From an uncultured Halomicronema sp. (GTDB lineage Bacteria > Cyanobacteriota > Cyanobacteriia > Phormidesmidales > Phormidesmidaceae), in the NCBI GenBank assembly GCA_937899725.1, contig CALCCA010000075.1:20477-84476 (forward strand): a stretch of 64,000 nucleotides of DNA, written 5' to 3'. The notes under the pieces were generated by a model. That model worked only from the letters and a program-made list of their open reading frames with translations, did not search any database and was not told where the DNA came from. The translations under genes were made by a program, and so were the position numbers. This document shows, piece after piece, positions 53,844 to 62,957 of this stretch (the first letter of the stretch is position 1; each line of letters opens with the position of its first letter).

Positions 53844-54266
53844 CTAGTCAAACGAAGCTAGAGACAAGATAAACGCCACCGAAGCAAGCATAAACACCAC
53901 AATAAAAATCAGACCGAGTGCGGTTAGCCGACGACTGAATCGAACAAAGTCAGACAGCCTTTTACTGAGTTGCCGATCCCCCATACCCCGAGCGCTTTTA
54001 GCCAGTTCAGCAAGTGGCTTTGCACTATTATGAGCCTTGGAATAAAAGACTCCCACATCAGGCTTGCGACGAACTTGCTCATAGAGATCTAGATGATGCT
54101 CTCTCAGATAAGACATCATTTTTCGATATTGTCTGAGATAGATAATGTTGAAGATCATGATCGCTGTCATGAACAGGACTGCTAGAAGCATAAATCTAAC
54201 TGGAATTACCGTCTCGCCAATCCGAATCTGTTTCTCTAAGACTGAAATACTGGCTAGGTAAGCCAT
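53844..54266 (-). CDS. two-helix membrane protein, unknown function
   Basis: A 140-aa protein with membrane helices at about residues 24-44 (FMLLAVLFMTAIMIFNIIYL) and 113-135 (LTALGLIFIVVFMLASVAFI). A basic cytoplasmic domain (KMMSYLREHHLDLYEQVRRK) lies between them. No family recognised. It is AT-richer than the neighbours and converges on the DUF1995 gene. Confidence 0.65.
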   Translation of the reverse strand: MAYLASISVLEKQIRIGETVIPVRFMLLAVLFMTAIMIFNIIYLRQYRKMMSYLREHHLDLYEQVRRKPDVGVFYSKAHNSAKPLAELAKSARGMGDRQLSKRLSDFVRFSRRLTALGLIFIVVFMLASVAFILSLASFD

Positions 54267-54502
54267 AGCGCATCTTACAATTCAGAATTAAGTGTCTCTA
54301 CAATCCTCAGCTCAACCACTCTGGCAAATCGCAACAAATGGCAAGAAACTTGTCCCTTATGCACCAACCTGTCTTGTGGGTGTGAATCACCCCCCTGAGA
54401 TGCCGGCGCTGATGTCATTTGAGTTTTCCGGACTGTTAGCCTCCGCCCACCGTGGCGATCGCAATCAGCCAGGCTGTTGGCAGGTTTGGGGCATGCCAGT
54501 TT

Positions 54503-55162
54503 TTACGGCTCTAACTCGGCAAATGCCCGTACCGGAAAGGTGCCAAAGCCTTTCACTTTGACCGGTACGGCATAAAACTTGAAGCCACTCACAGGCACCG
54601 CCTGCAAATTGCACATGTGTTCCACGATGAGGATTTCTGCGCCTAATAGTGTCGAGTGCACCGGACGTTCTTTACCACTGGAATCATCAATGTTGTACGC
54701 ATCTATGCCGACAAGTTTAGCGCCGCGATCGCGCAGATATATGGCAGCGGCTTCGGTGAGAAATGGATGACCTTCGTAGTATTCCTCAGTATTCCAATAT
54801 CTCGACCAGTTGGTTTGCACCAGCACCGCTCTATCACGGACTTCTACATCCAGAAAATGTTCTTTATCGATGGCGCTGACATCTTCGTCAATCACCACTT
54901 TGATGCCCTCAAGACTCGCGAGTGATTCCAGCGTTAGTTCAGACAGATCTTTGCCATCTTCATAGCGATGAAATGGGGAATCTAGATAGGTGCCGGTATT
55001 TGAGCACATCTCGATTTTGCCAATTTGAAACGTGGTGCCTTCGGCATAGTGTTTTTTCGAGTCTTCTCGACTTAAGTAATCGCAAATGATGGGGGCTGGC
55101 AATCCCTTATAGGTGATGAGGCCATCTTCAACGGTATGGCTGAGATCGATCAGCTTTTTCAT
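54503..55162 (-). CDS. cyclase/formamidase-like protein with altered metal motif
   Basis: A 219-aa protein of the cyclase family (kynurenine formamidase fold). DLSHTVEDGLITYKGLPAP opens the domain. The metal site, usually H-x-G-T-H-x-D-x-P-x-H, reads NTGTYLDSPFH: two of the histidines are Asn and Tyr. This may mark a subclass with different chemistry. KLVGIDAYNIDD, then RPVHSTLLGAEILIVEHMCN is the C-terminal signature and is well kept. Confidence 0.82.
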   Translation of the reverse strand: MKKLIDLSHTVEDGLITYKGLPAPIICDYLSREDSKKHYAEGTTFQIGKIEMCSNTGTYLDSPFHRYEDGKDLSELTLESLASLEGIKVVIDEDVSAIDKEHFLDVEVRDRAVLVQTNWSRYWNTEEYYEGHPFLTEAAAIYLRDRGAKLVGIDAYNIDDSSGKERPVHSTLLGAEILIVEHMCNLQAVPVSGFKFYAVPVKVKGFGTFPVRAFAELEP

Positions 55163-55310
55163 TTAATAATTCTCACAAAGTAGGCGACATCAACCGAATA
55201 ATGCTGGTCAGAGGGCTCTGCATCTTAAGTTGCCGGCAGAGGATGCATAACGCGATCGCGCTCAGCCAGTCTCTCCTGATTGTCGTTTCAAGCCGCTTGA
55301 GAAGTCAGCT

Positions 55311-55796
55311 TTAAACGTAGATCTTTTCAAAACAATGCACCTCAGGTGCATCTTCCTGTGGTCCCAAATCAACCCAGGCATTGCTTCGGTAAAATCTCAG
55401 GGCCATTCGATTCGTTGGGCTGACGCTTAGTCGGGCAGAACGGCAACCCAGCTCTCTGAGAAAAGTCGCTGCGTGTTGCTCCAACTGTTGGCCCAACCCT
55501 TGACCCCGAAATTCTGGAATCAAATAAAATAAGTGGACATAACCGACGCGGAAATCGTGTTTCCAGCGCCCCATCTCAATTTGTCCAATAATCTGATTTT
55601 CATGCCAGGCATGGACACAACTGTGCGGCAGTGTCTTCATTTTTTGCTCTAGCCAATGCAGATACGTCGCGACGCCGTCGCCATCCATTTCATAGAACAG
55701 ATCGGCTGCACCAAAGCTGCAAACGAAGGAATCGGCTCTGAATTCAACACACCGATCGCGATGTTTACTGAGATTAATGGGCCGAAATTCCAGCAT
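55311..55796 (-). CDS. GNAT-family N-acetyltransferase
   Basis: A 161-aa acetyltransferase. The acetyl-CoA motif is in HLFYLIPEFRGQGLGQQLEQ (RGQGLG). It ends with ARLSVSPTNRMALRFYRSNA, the usual GNAT tail. The substrate is unknown. It lies between the cyclase and cobyrinate synthase genes on the same strand. Confidence 0.86.
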   Translation of the reverse strand: MLEFRPINLSKHRDRCVEFRADSFVCSFGAADLFYEMDGDGVATYLHWLEQKMKTLPHSCVHAWHENQIIGQIEMGRWKHDFRVGYVHLFYLIPEFRGQGLGQQLEQHAATFLRELGCRSARLSVSPTNRMALRFYRSNAWVDLGPQEDAPEVHCFEKIYV

Positions 55797-55918
55797 AAAA
55801 ATCCGCGAGGTGACGGCTCTGAGACGCCATGAGCAGCAATCCCATGAGCCGATCTGGCTGTTCCCTTATCTTGCCTGATCGGCTGGGTCTGTGAACGGCT
55901 GATCTTGTGGCGACGAGG

Positions 55919-57310
55919 TCACGAACTATCGCGATCGCACCGTTCGATAAATCGTTTGGGCAATGTCGGTTGGGCACCCCAATGGAGATGCACGTAGGAT
56001 GCATGGATGGAAGCGCTGCCCCAGCCTTCTGTTCCTACTGAGCGCGCGGTTTCGTCAAGTAGGGGATAGGCGCTCAAGGTACATAGAGGCGCGACCGGCA
56101 CCGGCGCGATCGCCGAGCGGTGAAATTCGTGGCCCCAAAATTGCTGACCCGGCACCACGAGCGGGCTGGTTTGCTGCGTAGTGACTTGGCGATAGCCCAG
56201 CGTCAGCTTGCCAGTCATGGTAGTGGTCGTCGGTAATGCTCCCACCATCGGCCAGGCTTGCCCCGCAAAATCGACTAGCGATTCACAGAGATACATCAGC
56301 CCGCCACATTCGGCATAGGTGGGCAGACCCGCTGCAACTTGCTGGGCGATCGCGGCGCGCAGCGGCTGATTGTGTGACAGCTCGGCGGCAAACATTTCTG
56401 GAAAGCCGCCGCCGAGCCAGAGCCCGCTCAGATCGGGTGGCAAAGTATCGTCCGTGAGAGGACTAAAGGGCACCAATTCTGCTCCCAGGTGAGTCAGAAT
56501 TTTGAGATTGTCTTCGTAGTAAAAGTTGAAGGCGCGATCGCGGGCGATGCCGATCCGGATCTTGCTAGTGGATGCTCGTTGAGTATGTTGGGATTGCGAG
56601 GTCTCCACAATTGTCGTATTGGGCAAAGCCGTTGCCGATGGCAAGATCTTGTCCAACGCTTGCCAGTCAAAGCAGCGTTGCCCCAGCGTTGCGAGATGGT
56701 CAAACCGCTCGGGCAAATCGGCCAGTTCATCCGTCGGTACGAGGCCCAAGTGGCGATCGGGGAGGGTGACCGCATCGTCTCGCCGCAGTACGCCCAGTAC
56801 GGGCACTTGCAGCGGGGCGATCGCCGCTTTGAGCATCGCTAGATGGCGATCGCTGCCGACTCGATTGAGCACGACCCCGGCAATATGGAGGCGCTCATCT
56901 AGCGTTTGGTAGCCGTGGACAATGGCCGCTAGCGATCGCGACAGTCGCGCACAATCCACTACCAAAATCACGGGACAGTTCAACAGACGCGCCACATGGG
57001 CCGTGCTGGCCCAGTCAGTGCCGCCGGCGCCATCAAACAGCCCCATCACCCCTTCGACCACGGCGTAATCGGTGGCAACACTATGTTGCTGGAAGCATTG
57101 CTGAACGTAGGTTTCGGACGTTAATACGGGGTCTAAATTGTAGGCTGGACGCCCAGTAATCGCCCGGTGAAACATCGGGTCAATATAGTCTGGCCCGACT
57201 TTGAATGCCTGCACCGATGTGCCGCGCGATCGCAGGGTCGAGAGTAGCGCCATCGTTACCGTTGTTTTGCCCGAACCGCTGCGATCGCCCGCAATGATCA
57301 CTCCACCCAT
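55919..57310 (-). CDS. cbiA: cobyrinic acid a,c-diamide synthase
   Basis: A 463-aa glutamine-dependent amidotransferase of the cobalamin pathway, converting cobyrinate to its a,c-diamide. The N-terminal ATP-binding domain shows IAGDRSGSGKTTVTMALLST, FKVGPDYIDPMFH and VEGVMGLFDG. The C-terminal class I amidotransferase domain has the nucleophile Cys in PTYAECGGLMYL and His in GWGSASIHASYVHLHWGAQ. Length is normal. ATG is used. Other cobalamin genes are not in the window. Confidence 0.93.
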   Translation of the reverse strand: MGGVIIAGDRSGSGKTTVTMALLSTLRSRGTSVQAFKVGPDYIDPMFHRAITGRPAYNLDPVLTSETYVQQCFQQHSVATDYAVVEGVMGLFDGAGGTDWASTAHVARLLNCPVILVVDCARLSRSLAAIVHGYQTLDERLHIAGVVLNRVGSDRHLAMLKAAIAPLQVPVLGVLRRDDAVTLPDRHLGLVPTDELADLPERFDHLATLGQRCFDWQALDKILPSATALPNTTIVETSQSQHTQRASTSKIRIGIARDRAFNFYYEDNLKILTHLGAELVPFSPLTDDTLPPDLSGLWLGGGFPEMFAAELSHNQPLRAAIAQQVAAGLPTYAECGGLMYLCESLVDFAGQAWPMVGALPTTTTMTGKLTLGYRQVTTQQTSPLVVPGQQFWGHEFHRSAIAPVPVAPLCTLSAYPLLDETARSVGTEGWGSASIHASYVHLHWGAQPTLPKRFIERCDRDSS

Positions 57311-57490
57311 ACATCATCCTGAGGCCCCTGAGCTTGTTGCCAGGGGAGCTAACTTTGTTAACCATACTGCCCGGCTGGGGCTCAATACCTGGGAGCGTAG
57401 TACGAGCGGGGTGATGTCTGGCTCTGAAGGAGATGAGCCGTTAATAGATGACATGCCCTTAAAGAAAAGGTGCGATCGCAGATTCATGTC

Positions 57491-57518
57491 AAAAAAAAGG
57501 ACGTCCGAAGACGTCCTT
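57491..57518 (-). terminator. intrinsic terminator of the psaF-psaJ-psaL cluster
   Basis: A 9-bp stem (AAGGACGTC / GACGTCCTT, 57497-57505 and 57510-57518) with, in the RNA, a UUCG tetraloop, followed by eight U. It lies 25 bases past the psaL stop. All features of a strong rho-independent terminator are present. Confidence 0.92.
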
Positions 57519-57542
57519 CAATCAGAGGTTTTGGAATGGAAC

Positions 57543-58025
57543 TTAGCTATGGCCACCCGAGACGACCGCCAATAGGGTTGGCATGTTAGCAGCCAAAAGA
57601 TAGGCAAAGGTCGCGCCACCAATGCCGCCGATCAAAAAGCCACCGGCAAACTCGCTCCAACCTTCATCGGTCGAAAAGTCTTTAGGCGGGTTAAAAGGCG
57701 TCGTCGTGTTAGACACAGCTGGGTTAACCCCCGCGCCAGAATAAATCGACAGACAGGCGGTCAAGATGACCACCAGGGAAGCTGCTCCGAGCAGCCCTGC
57801 CAACCCCGGAATATCAGAATCCCGCAGAGGGCCAAGCAAAGCAAAGGGGCCATATAGCAAGTACCCGTGGGCCATGCCAATTTCGAGTCCCCGACGCTGG
57901 GGAGACAGCCCTTTGCGATAGGCGGGCAAATTTCCAATAAAGGCTTTGGTAAAGCCGGAAGAATTGAGCGGAGTTTCCAGATTACCAATCTGGGGATCCC
58001 CCGCTGCAGTAATAGCGTCAGACAT
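57543..58025 (-). CDS. psaL: photosystem I subunit XI (PsaL)
   Basis: A 160-aa thylakoid membrane protein that holds the PSI trimer (or tetramer) together. The N-terminus DPQIGNLETPLNSSGFTKAF, then IGNLPAYRKGLSPQRRGLEIG, MAHGYLLYGPFALLGPLRDS and two further membrane helices match PsaL along its length, including chlorophyll-ligand His in the GMAHGY block. It follows psaJ by about 70 bases and ends at a strong terminator. Confidence 0.96.
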   Translation of the reverse strand: MSDAITAAGDPQIGNLETPLNSSGFTKAFIGNLPAYRKGLSPQRRGLEIGMAHGYLLYGPFALLGPLRDSDIPGLAGLLGAASLVVILTACLSIYSGAGVNPAVSNTTTPFNPPKDFSTDEGWSEFAGGFLIGGIGGATFAYLLAANMPTLLAVVSGGHS

Positions 58026-58094
58026 ATTTTTGAGCTCTCCTACTCACAGTGATGAACAGACCACAGCAAAGATTTTCAACCCGACAGTGACACC

Positions 58095-58220
58095 TTAGGG
58101 GTGCAGCAATAAATCAGGGAAGAATCGGTTGAACTCAATCAAAATGCCTGCTGTGACAACCATCCAAACAGTCGCCAGGACAGGCGCCGTCGACAAATAA
58201 GTCAGAAAGTTTTTACTCAT
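58095..58220 (-). CDS. psaJ: photosystem I subunit IX (PsaJ)
   Basis: A 41-aa one-helix protein, [20 protein letters not shown], then [21 protein letters not shown]. It matches PsaJ, which stabilises PsaF and binds pigments at the edge of PSI. The GGAGAG upstream supports the ATG at 58220. It lies between psaF and psaL, the standard order. Confidence 0.95.
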   Translation of the reverse strand: MSKNFLTYLSTAPVLATVWMVVTAGILIEFNRFFPDLLLHP

Positions 58221-58256
58221 GGGTGCTCTCCACCAAGCGTGAACATAGCGAAGTGT

Positions 58257-58757
58257 CTAGCGAGGAGACACGGTGATTTCATCATCTTTGGCAAACATTT
58301 CGCCGCTGATAATGTCTTTAGTGGCGGTCAAAGGCCAAGCGAAGCCAGAGAGAGAACATTTGACGGCCAGAGGCACATCGATGATGATCTCTTTCTCTTC
58401 GGGACCTTTTTCACCCCGAACGGCAATCAAGTAGGCTCGACCAACCCAGCCGATCCAACCCGCAATATACAAAAACAGCAGACTAGGAATGATGAATTCA
58501 CCCAGGTGAGCCAGATCGCCATCCACAATCAAATGGGGCAGCCCATCGTCGGCACAGAGCAAACTAGAGTTGCCATAAAAATCGAAACGCGCCTTAGCCT
58601 TATCCGTGGTGGCGGCAGCGGCCCGCTTTTGGAAAGCCGCATTTTCGCCACAGGGGGTCAGGCCAGAGACGTTATCACCTGCGATGCTCGCAGATGCCGG
58701 TAAGGCGAAGCCAAACCAGAGAGAAATTACAAGAGCCAGTGCAAACAACCGTCGCAT
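58257..58757 (-). CDS. psaF: photosystem I subunit III (PsaF)
   Basis: A 166-aa precursor. A signal peptide ([22 protein letters not shown]) sends the N-terminal domain to the lumen; the mature protein has [40 protein letters not shown], a membrane helix around [20 protein letters not shown] and a C-terminal [20 protein letters not shown]. PsaF docks plastocyanin or cytochrome c6 in some organisms and binds IsiA/antenna partners. The ATG at 58757 gives the known length; an ATG at 58775 would add six residues. It is first of the psaF-psaJ-psaL cluster and divergent from tsaD. Confidence 0.95.
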   Translation of the reverse strand: MRRLFALALVISLWFGFALPASASIAGDNVSGLTPCGENAAFQKRAAAATTDKAKARFDFYGNSSLLCADDGLPHLIVDGDLAHLGEFIIPSLLFLYIAGWIGWVGRAYLIAVRGEKGPEEKEIIIDVPLAVKCSLSGFAWPLTATKDIISGEMFAKDDEITVSPR

Positions 58758-58846
58758 ACAGTGGTTTCCCTTCATTACACAAAGGTCAAAGTTTTGAAGC
58801 CAAAACGTTAAGTTATTTGGAGGGATTTTCACCCAACATTGCCCGC

Positions 58847-58852
58847 TATAAT
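58847..58852 (+). promoter_or_regulatory. possible -10 box of tsaD
   Basis: A perfect TATAAT 91 bases before the tsaD start, in the 185-base divergent region shared with psaF. The -35 region is poor, so the call is weak. Confidence 0.4.
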
Positions 58853-58942
58853 ACCCTGCTGCCGATACCCGGTAAAGCAAAGCTGGCGCGGGGTTTACAT
58901 CTCTCAAAGTTTTGTATTGCGTTTCGTAAACGACTTTTGTGA

Positions 58943-59989
58943 ATGACTACAGTCTTAGCCTTAGAAACAAGTTGTGATGAAACAGCGGCCGCTGTGGTGT
59001 GCGATCGCACCGTGCTGAGTAGCGTCGTCGCCTCGCAAATTGAGATTCACCGTCGCTATGGCGGCGTCGTGCCCGAGGTCGCCTCCCGCGCCCATGTCGA
59101 GAGTCTGGGTACTGTCACCGATACCGCCCTGCAGCAGGCGGGGGTGCAGTGGGCCGACATTGACGGGGTCGCCGCCACCTGTACACCGGGGCTCGTCGGG
59201 GCCTTGATGGTGGGGTTGACGGCGGGTAAAACCCTGGCACTGTTGCACGACAAACCCTTCCTCGGGGTGCATCATCTGGAAGGGCATATCTATGCGTCCT
59301 ATCTCAGTCAGCCGGATCTGCAGCCGCCTTATCTATGTTTATTGGTGTCAGGGGGGCATACGAGTCTGATTCAGGTGAAAGGCTGCGGCGATTACGTCAC
59401 CCTGGGCAAAACGCGGGACGATGCCGCGGGCGAGGCCTTTGACAAGGTGGCACGGCTACTCGATTTGGGTTATCCCGGTGGGCCAGTGGTTGATCGGCTA
59501 GCGGCAACGGGTGATCCCCAAGCCTTTAAGCTGCCCGAGGGCAATATTTCCCTGCCGGGGGGCGGCGTGCATCCCTACGATTCCAGCTTTAGCGGTTTGA
59601 AGACGGCGATGCTGCGCTTGGTGCAATCGCTCAAAGACGCTGGGGTAGACCCCTTACCCGTTGCTGATTTGTGCGCTAGCTTTCAAGCCACTGTGGCTAA
59701 GGGGCTGACCAAGCGAGCCATTCGCTGCGCAACTGATCATCAGCTAACTGCGATCGCCCTCGGCGGTGGGGTGGCGGCTAATAGCGGTCTGCGTCAGCAT
59801 CTATCGACGGCGGCGCAAACGCGCGGGCTGACGGTGCTGTTTCCGCCATTGCAGTACTGCACTGACAATGCGGCGATGATTGGCTGTGCGGCGGCGGATC
59901 ATCTGCAACGTGCCCACCAGTCAACGTTTGCCTTGACCACGCGATCGCGGATGGATCTTGCCGATGTTATGACGCTGTACAAGTCATAA
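58943..59989 (+). CDS. tsaD: TsaD, tRNA N6-threonylcarbamoyladenosine transferase subunit
   Basis: A 348-aa enzyme (formerly Gcp) that transfers threonylcarbamoyl to A37 of ANN-decoding tRNAs. [43 protein letters not shown], the metal-binding [33 protein letters not shown] and [13 protein letters not shown] are all intact. The position divergent from psaF is conserved in many cyanobacteria. Confidence 0.96.
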   Translation: MTTVLALETSCDETAAAVVCDRTVLSSVVASQIEIHRRYGGVVPEVASRAHVESLGTVTDTALQQAGVQWADIDGVAATCTPGLVGALMVGLTAGKTLALLHDKPFLGVHHLEGHIYASYLSQPDLQPPYLCLLVSGGHTSLIQVKGCGDYVTLGKTRDDAAGEAFDKVARLLDLGYPGGPVVDRLAATGDPQAFKLPEGNISLPGGGVHPYDSSFSGLKTAMLRLVQSLKDAGVDPLPVADLCASFQATVAKGLTKRAIRCATDHQLTAIALGGGVAANSGLRQHLSTAAQTRGLTVLFPPLQYCTDNAAMIGCAAADHLQRAHQSTFALTTRSRMDLADVMTLYKS

Positions 59990-60360
59990 AAAGTGCTGGA
60001 CTATAGCCAAAGACAATGAACTTTGTGAAGGAAGAGAGATAGCTCAATAAATCTAACCACACCTTGTTATTAATGGAGCGGTTCATACAACGACTGCTGC
60101 TTACAGGAAATCTGGAAAAATCTTTTGCTGGGGAATAGTTGGCGCTTGATGCGAGCAATCTACGTGCTGTAAAAGCTTTTTGCAGATAAATTCATCAACC
60201 TATTGGGACTCTTGATTTGTGAAGAGCTGCTAAAGAGTTTTGCAATACGGTTGTGACTCCCTGTTGATATTACGTACATTCGCATAGTCTACGTGTCCAA
60301 TATATCAAGTTTATCTTTGAAAGCACGGACGCGAGTTTTGTTATAAATCGGGAAGATACT
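59990..60360. other. AT-rich intergenic region
   Basis: No gene, RNA or strong hairpin recognised between tsaD and the PEP-CTERM gene. The last 100 bases are AT-rich and probably hold the promoter of the downstream gene. GGAAG at the end is its ribosome binding site. Confidence 0.45.
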
Positions 60361-61041
60361 ATGCCTTTAAAACTCACGATCGCACTGATGGGTGCAGCGG
60401 CGATAGTTATCGGGTCTAATGCAACGGCTCACGGCAACGAAATCACCATCGATTTTGATGAATTTACTTTCCCTCTCTCAACCCTAGATGTGACTGGAGG
60501 CTTTCAAAGTCAAGGGTTCACTTTTTCGCTAGGTAGTCCAGGCGGGCTATTGCTTGTTGCAGATAGACAGACAAATATCCCTGATACAGGCTCCAATACG
60601 GTTATCACAAATGAGAATAGTTCTCTGCTGATGACAGAAACGAGTGGTGCAACTTTCGACTTGATCAGTTTTTTGGGAGCTGAAGGACGCAATATTAACA
60701 GCGGGTTCTTTCCAGAGTTTGGCTCCACGCAAATTTCGGTGCTTGGAACTAAAGCCACTGGTGAAAATGTTTCAACCATCTTCGACTTGGATATCTTTGC
60801 TGAAGAAAACGACGCACTGGACTTTGAACTGTTCACTTTGAACGGTTTTTCTAACCTGGTTTCCGCTGAGTTCTCTGGTCTCGGAGGGGGCCTTAATGGC
60901 TACTCGGCCTCTCTGGACAATATCGTCGTTAGAACACCTGGAACAGTCGAATCCATCCCTGAACCTGCAGCTAGTCTGGGTCTGTTAGTTGTCGGTGCTG
61001 CCGCCGCAGGAAGTGCCCTGAGAAAGAAGTCTGTTGCTTAG
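60361..61041 (+). CDS. PEP-CTERM anchored secreted protein
   Basis: A 226-aa exported protein. A signal peptide (about 1-25) leads to a beta-rich domain beginning ITIDFDEFTFPLSTLDVTGG, typical of PEP-CTERM proteins with a lectin-like fold. The C-terminus SIPEPAASLGLLVVGAAAAG and a basic SALRKKSVA end form the complete PEP-CTERM sorting signal, which exosortase processes. Function of the globular part is unknown. Confidence 0.88.
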   Translation: MPLKLTIALMGAAAIVIGSNATAHGNEITIDFDEFTFPLSTLDVTGGFQSQGFTFSLGSPGGLLLVADRQTNIPDTGSNTVITNENSSLLMTETSGATFDLISFLGAEGRNINSGFFPEFGSTQISVLGTKATGENVSTIFDLDIFAEENDALDFELFTLNGFSNLVSAEFSGLGGGLNGYSASLDNIVVRTPGTVESIPEPAASLGLLVVGAAAAGSALRKKSVA

Positions 61042-61173
61042 AGTGTTTTCAGTGTCCCTTATCGGGCAGTTGCTGTTACGCCTTTTGCCTACTGCCCATT
61101 GGTCAATAGGTTTTTTATCATGCAACTGCTAGCCGATAGGGGTTGGGTAGCAGTTGCAGCAATCGCTCCATCC

Positions 61174-61533
61174 TTAAAGGCTTTTGAAATATCGAGCGAC
61201 GGGCCGCCGCTCAAAACCAGCTTTCTCGTAGGTTTTGCGAGCTGGAGCATGGCCCGCATCGCCGCCCGTCTCAACCATCGAGATCGCCATTCCGGCCTCT
61301 TTCATCCAATCAAGCGCGAATTCGAGCAGAGTGGTGCCAATGCCGCGACCCTGAAAATCAAGATCGACCGCGACCATATACACCTCCTCATCCGATCTTC
61401 GGAGTGAAGCTGCACGGCGCAAACCCCACTGGCAGCTCTGTATCGACGCGATCCAAACATGATTATCGGCAGCAGTGCAGACCGCTTCGACCGCTGCTTG
61501 CTGGCTCACTTGCCACTGGTCGGGATAGAACAC
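61174..61533 (-). pseudogene. 5'-truncated GNAT acetyltransferase
   Basis: About 119 aa. The acetyl-CoA half is complete: EVYMVAVDLDFQGRGIGTTL, then LEFALDWMKEAGMAISMVET and ARKTYEKAGFERRPVARYFK. The first 40 or so residues of the usual protein are missing: just upstream of a GTG the frame is closed by TGA, and an IS4-type transposase remnant begins seven bases away. The insertion probably removed the 5' end. Confidence 0.7.
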
Positions 61534-61539
61534 CTGATC

Positions 61540-61794
61540 TCAGTACAAGGACAAAAGTTTTAGAGCCTGATTAAATTCAGAACGCCGGAGTGAGAAGTCG
61601 GAGAAAGTGCGCCGCAGAAAGTCACAGCCGTAGCGAAATAAACTCTTCGCTCTGCGCCCATGAGCTTTCAGTGGAATGGGATGCTGCAGGTGTCGCCAGA
61701 GTCCAGTGAGCATGGCCCAGCAAAAGGTTAAGCCCAATAGTGCTATCAACTTGTTGCTGAGGTCGCCAACCACCGGGAAAGGAGGAAATATCAT
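61540..61794 (-). mobile_element. IS4-type transposase C-terminal remnant
   Basis: An 84-aa frame reads LIALLGLTFCWAMLTGLWRH, then PIPLKAHGRRAKSLFRYGCD and FLRRTF...LKLLSLY. The motif (K)xHGRxAKSLFRYGxDxLR is the usual end of IS4-family transposases. Everything upstream, including the DDE catalytic region, is missing. The fragment lies directly against the truncated acetyltransferase. Confidence 0.68.
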
Positions 61795-61830
61795 GACAGA
61801 TTTTTCCTCCCGCGGGGATTGATCTTGGGC

Positions 61831-62004
61831 ATGACCGCTGGCTTAGGGTTGAGTTTGTCTGCGATCGCGATACTCTTTGTCCATCTTTGGAAAGTGATGC
61901 AGCAGCAAAATTGTTTTCAACAACAGATTGAAAACTTGGCGATCTCCCTGCAACGCAGCCTCAATCGATACACTGACACGTTGACGCTTTTGAGCAACCA
62001 TTAA
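61831..62004 (+). CDS. possible small membrane protein
   Basis: A 57-aa frame from ATG at 61831 with a hydrophobic helix (LGLSLSAIAILFVHLWKVM) and a polar amphipathic tail (QQQIENLAISLQRSLNRY). The composition is plausible for a small membrane protein, but there is no clear ribosome binding site and no family match. Confidence 0.3.
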   Translation: MTAGLGLSLSAIAILFVHLWKVMQQQNCFQQQIENLAISLQRSLNRYTDTLTLLSNH

Positions 62005-62078
62005 CTGGTTCGTTGAGGAGAGGTGCTGCGAGCAGAATTTGAACAGTTTATGGCGAGATCGCCTCTGCATCAACTCGC

Positions 62079-62110
62079 AAAAAAATCCCCGCTGTGCTTG
62101 CACAGCGAGG
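62079..62110 (-). terminator. intrinsic terminator of the repeat-protein gene
   Basis: CGCTGTGC (62090-62097) pairs with GCACAGCG (62100-62107) around a two-base loop. The stem extends by three more pairs including one G-U. It is followed in the RNA by a short purine stretch and seven U (62079-62085). It is about 53 bases past the repeat-protein stop. Confidence 0.82.
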
Positions 62111-62162
62111 AACCGTCGGAGAGAAGATGGCACAGACACAAGCAAACTTCGGGCGATAAGGA

Positions 62163-62957
62163 TTAGTCCTTATCCAGATTGGCGCGACGGCTTTCGTCTA
62201 AGCTAGCCGCGTCTTTGTCCAGATTTTCGCGGCGTAACTCGTCAAACTTAGAGCCCTTTTCGAGGTTCTCTTGACGCAGCTCGTCGAGGTCGCTGGCATC
62301 TTTGTCCAGATTCTCTTGACGAAGCTGATCAAAATCAGTTCCTTTAATCTGAATCTCGGCCACAGCATCTTTGTCCAGATTTTCGCGACGTAGCTCATCA
62401 AAGCTGGCAGCGTCCTTATCAAGGTTTTCGCGGCGCAGTTCGTCAAACTTAGAACCCTTTGCGAGGTTTTCTTGACGCGCTTCCTCAAGGTTGCTGGCAT
62501 CTTTGTCGAGGTTTTCCTGGCGGAGCTGATCGAAATCAGTGCCCTTGACCTGGATTTCAACGACAGCATCCTTGTCCAGATTTTCGCGACGCAGCTCATC
62601 AAAGCTAGCGGCATCCTTATCTAAGTTCTCTTGGCGCAGCTCATCAAAATCAACGCCTTTGACATAGACCTCAACGACCGCGTCCTTGTCCAAGTTTTCG
62701 CGACGCAATTCGTCGAAGTTGACCGCATCTTTATCCAGATTTTCGCGGCGGAGCTCATCAAAGCTGATGGTCTTGACGGTGATTTCGGGGCTGGCGTCTT
62801 TGTCTAAATTTTCGCGGCGCAGCTGGTCAAAGTTACCAGCGTCTTTATCAAGATTTTCTTGACGTAGCTCATCAAAGTCAGGCGCAGCGTAGGCAGCGGG
62901 AGCCACAGCAACAGCGGCAACGGTCAGAACGGTTAGGGCAATGGCGAAGCGTTTCAT
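62163..62957 (-). CDS. secreted protein of 14 tandem F-D-E-L-R-R-E-N-L-D-K-D repeats
   Basis: A 264-aa protein. A signal peptide (MKRFAIALTVLTVAAVAVAP, AAYA) precedes 14 copies of a 12-residue unit with consensus FDELRRENLDKD. Linkers alternate between short (AAS, AVN, SK; 15-residue period) and long (for example AVVEIQVKGTD; 23-residue period). Two copies end in KG rather than KD. There is no other domain. The units are predicted amphipathic helices, the long linkers short beta strands. I know no function for this type. AAGGAG nine bases before the ATG at 62957 fixes the start. A good terminator follows. Confidence 0.82.
   Translation of the reverse strand: MKRFAIALTVLTVAAVAVAPAAYAAPDFDELRQENLDKDAGNFDQLRRENLDKDASPEITVKTISFDELRRENLDKDAVNFDELRRENLDKDAVVEVYVKGVDFDELRQENLDKDAASFDELRRENLDKDAVVEIQVKGTDFDQLRQENLDKDASNLEEARQENLAKGSKFDELRRENLDKDAASFDELRRENLDKDAVAEIQIKGTDFDQLRQENLDKDASDLDELRQENLEKGSKFDELRRENLDKDAASLDESRRANLDKD

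Noticed and set aside
57311..57490. psaI downstream of psaL
   Set aside because: psaI is often next to psaL, but no frame of about 38 codons with the PsaI helix was found; the psaL terminator follows directly.
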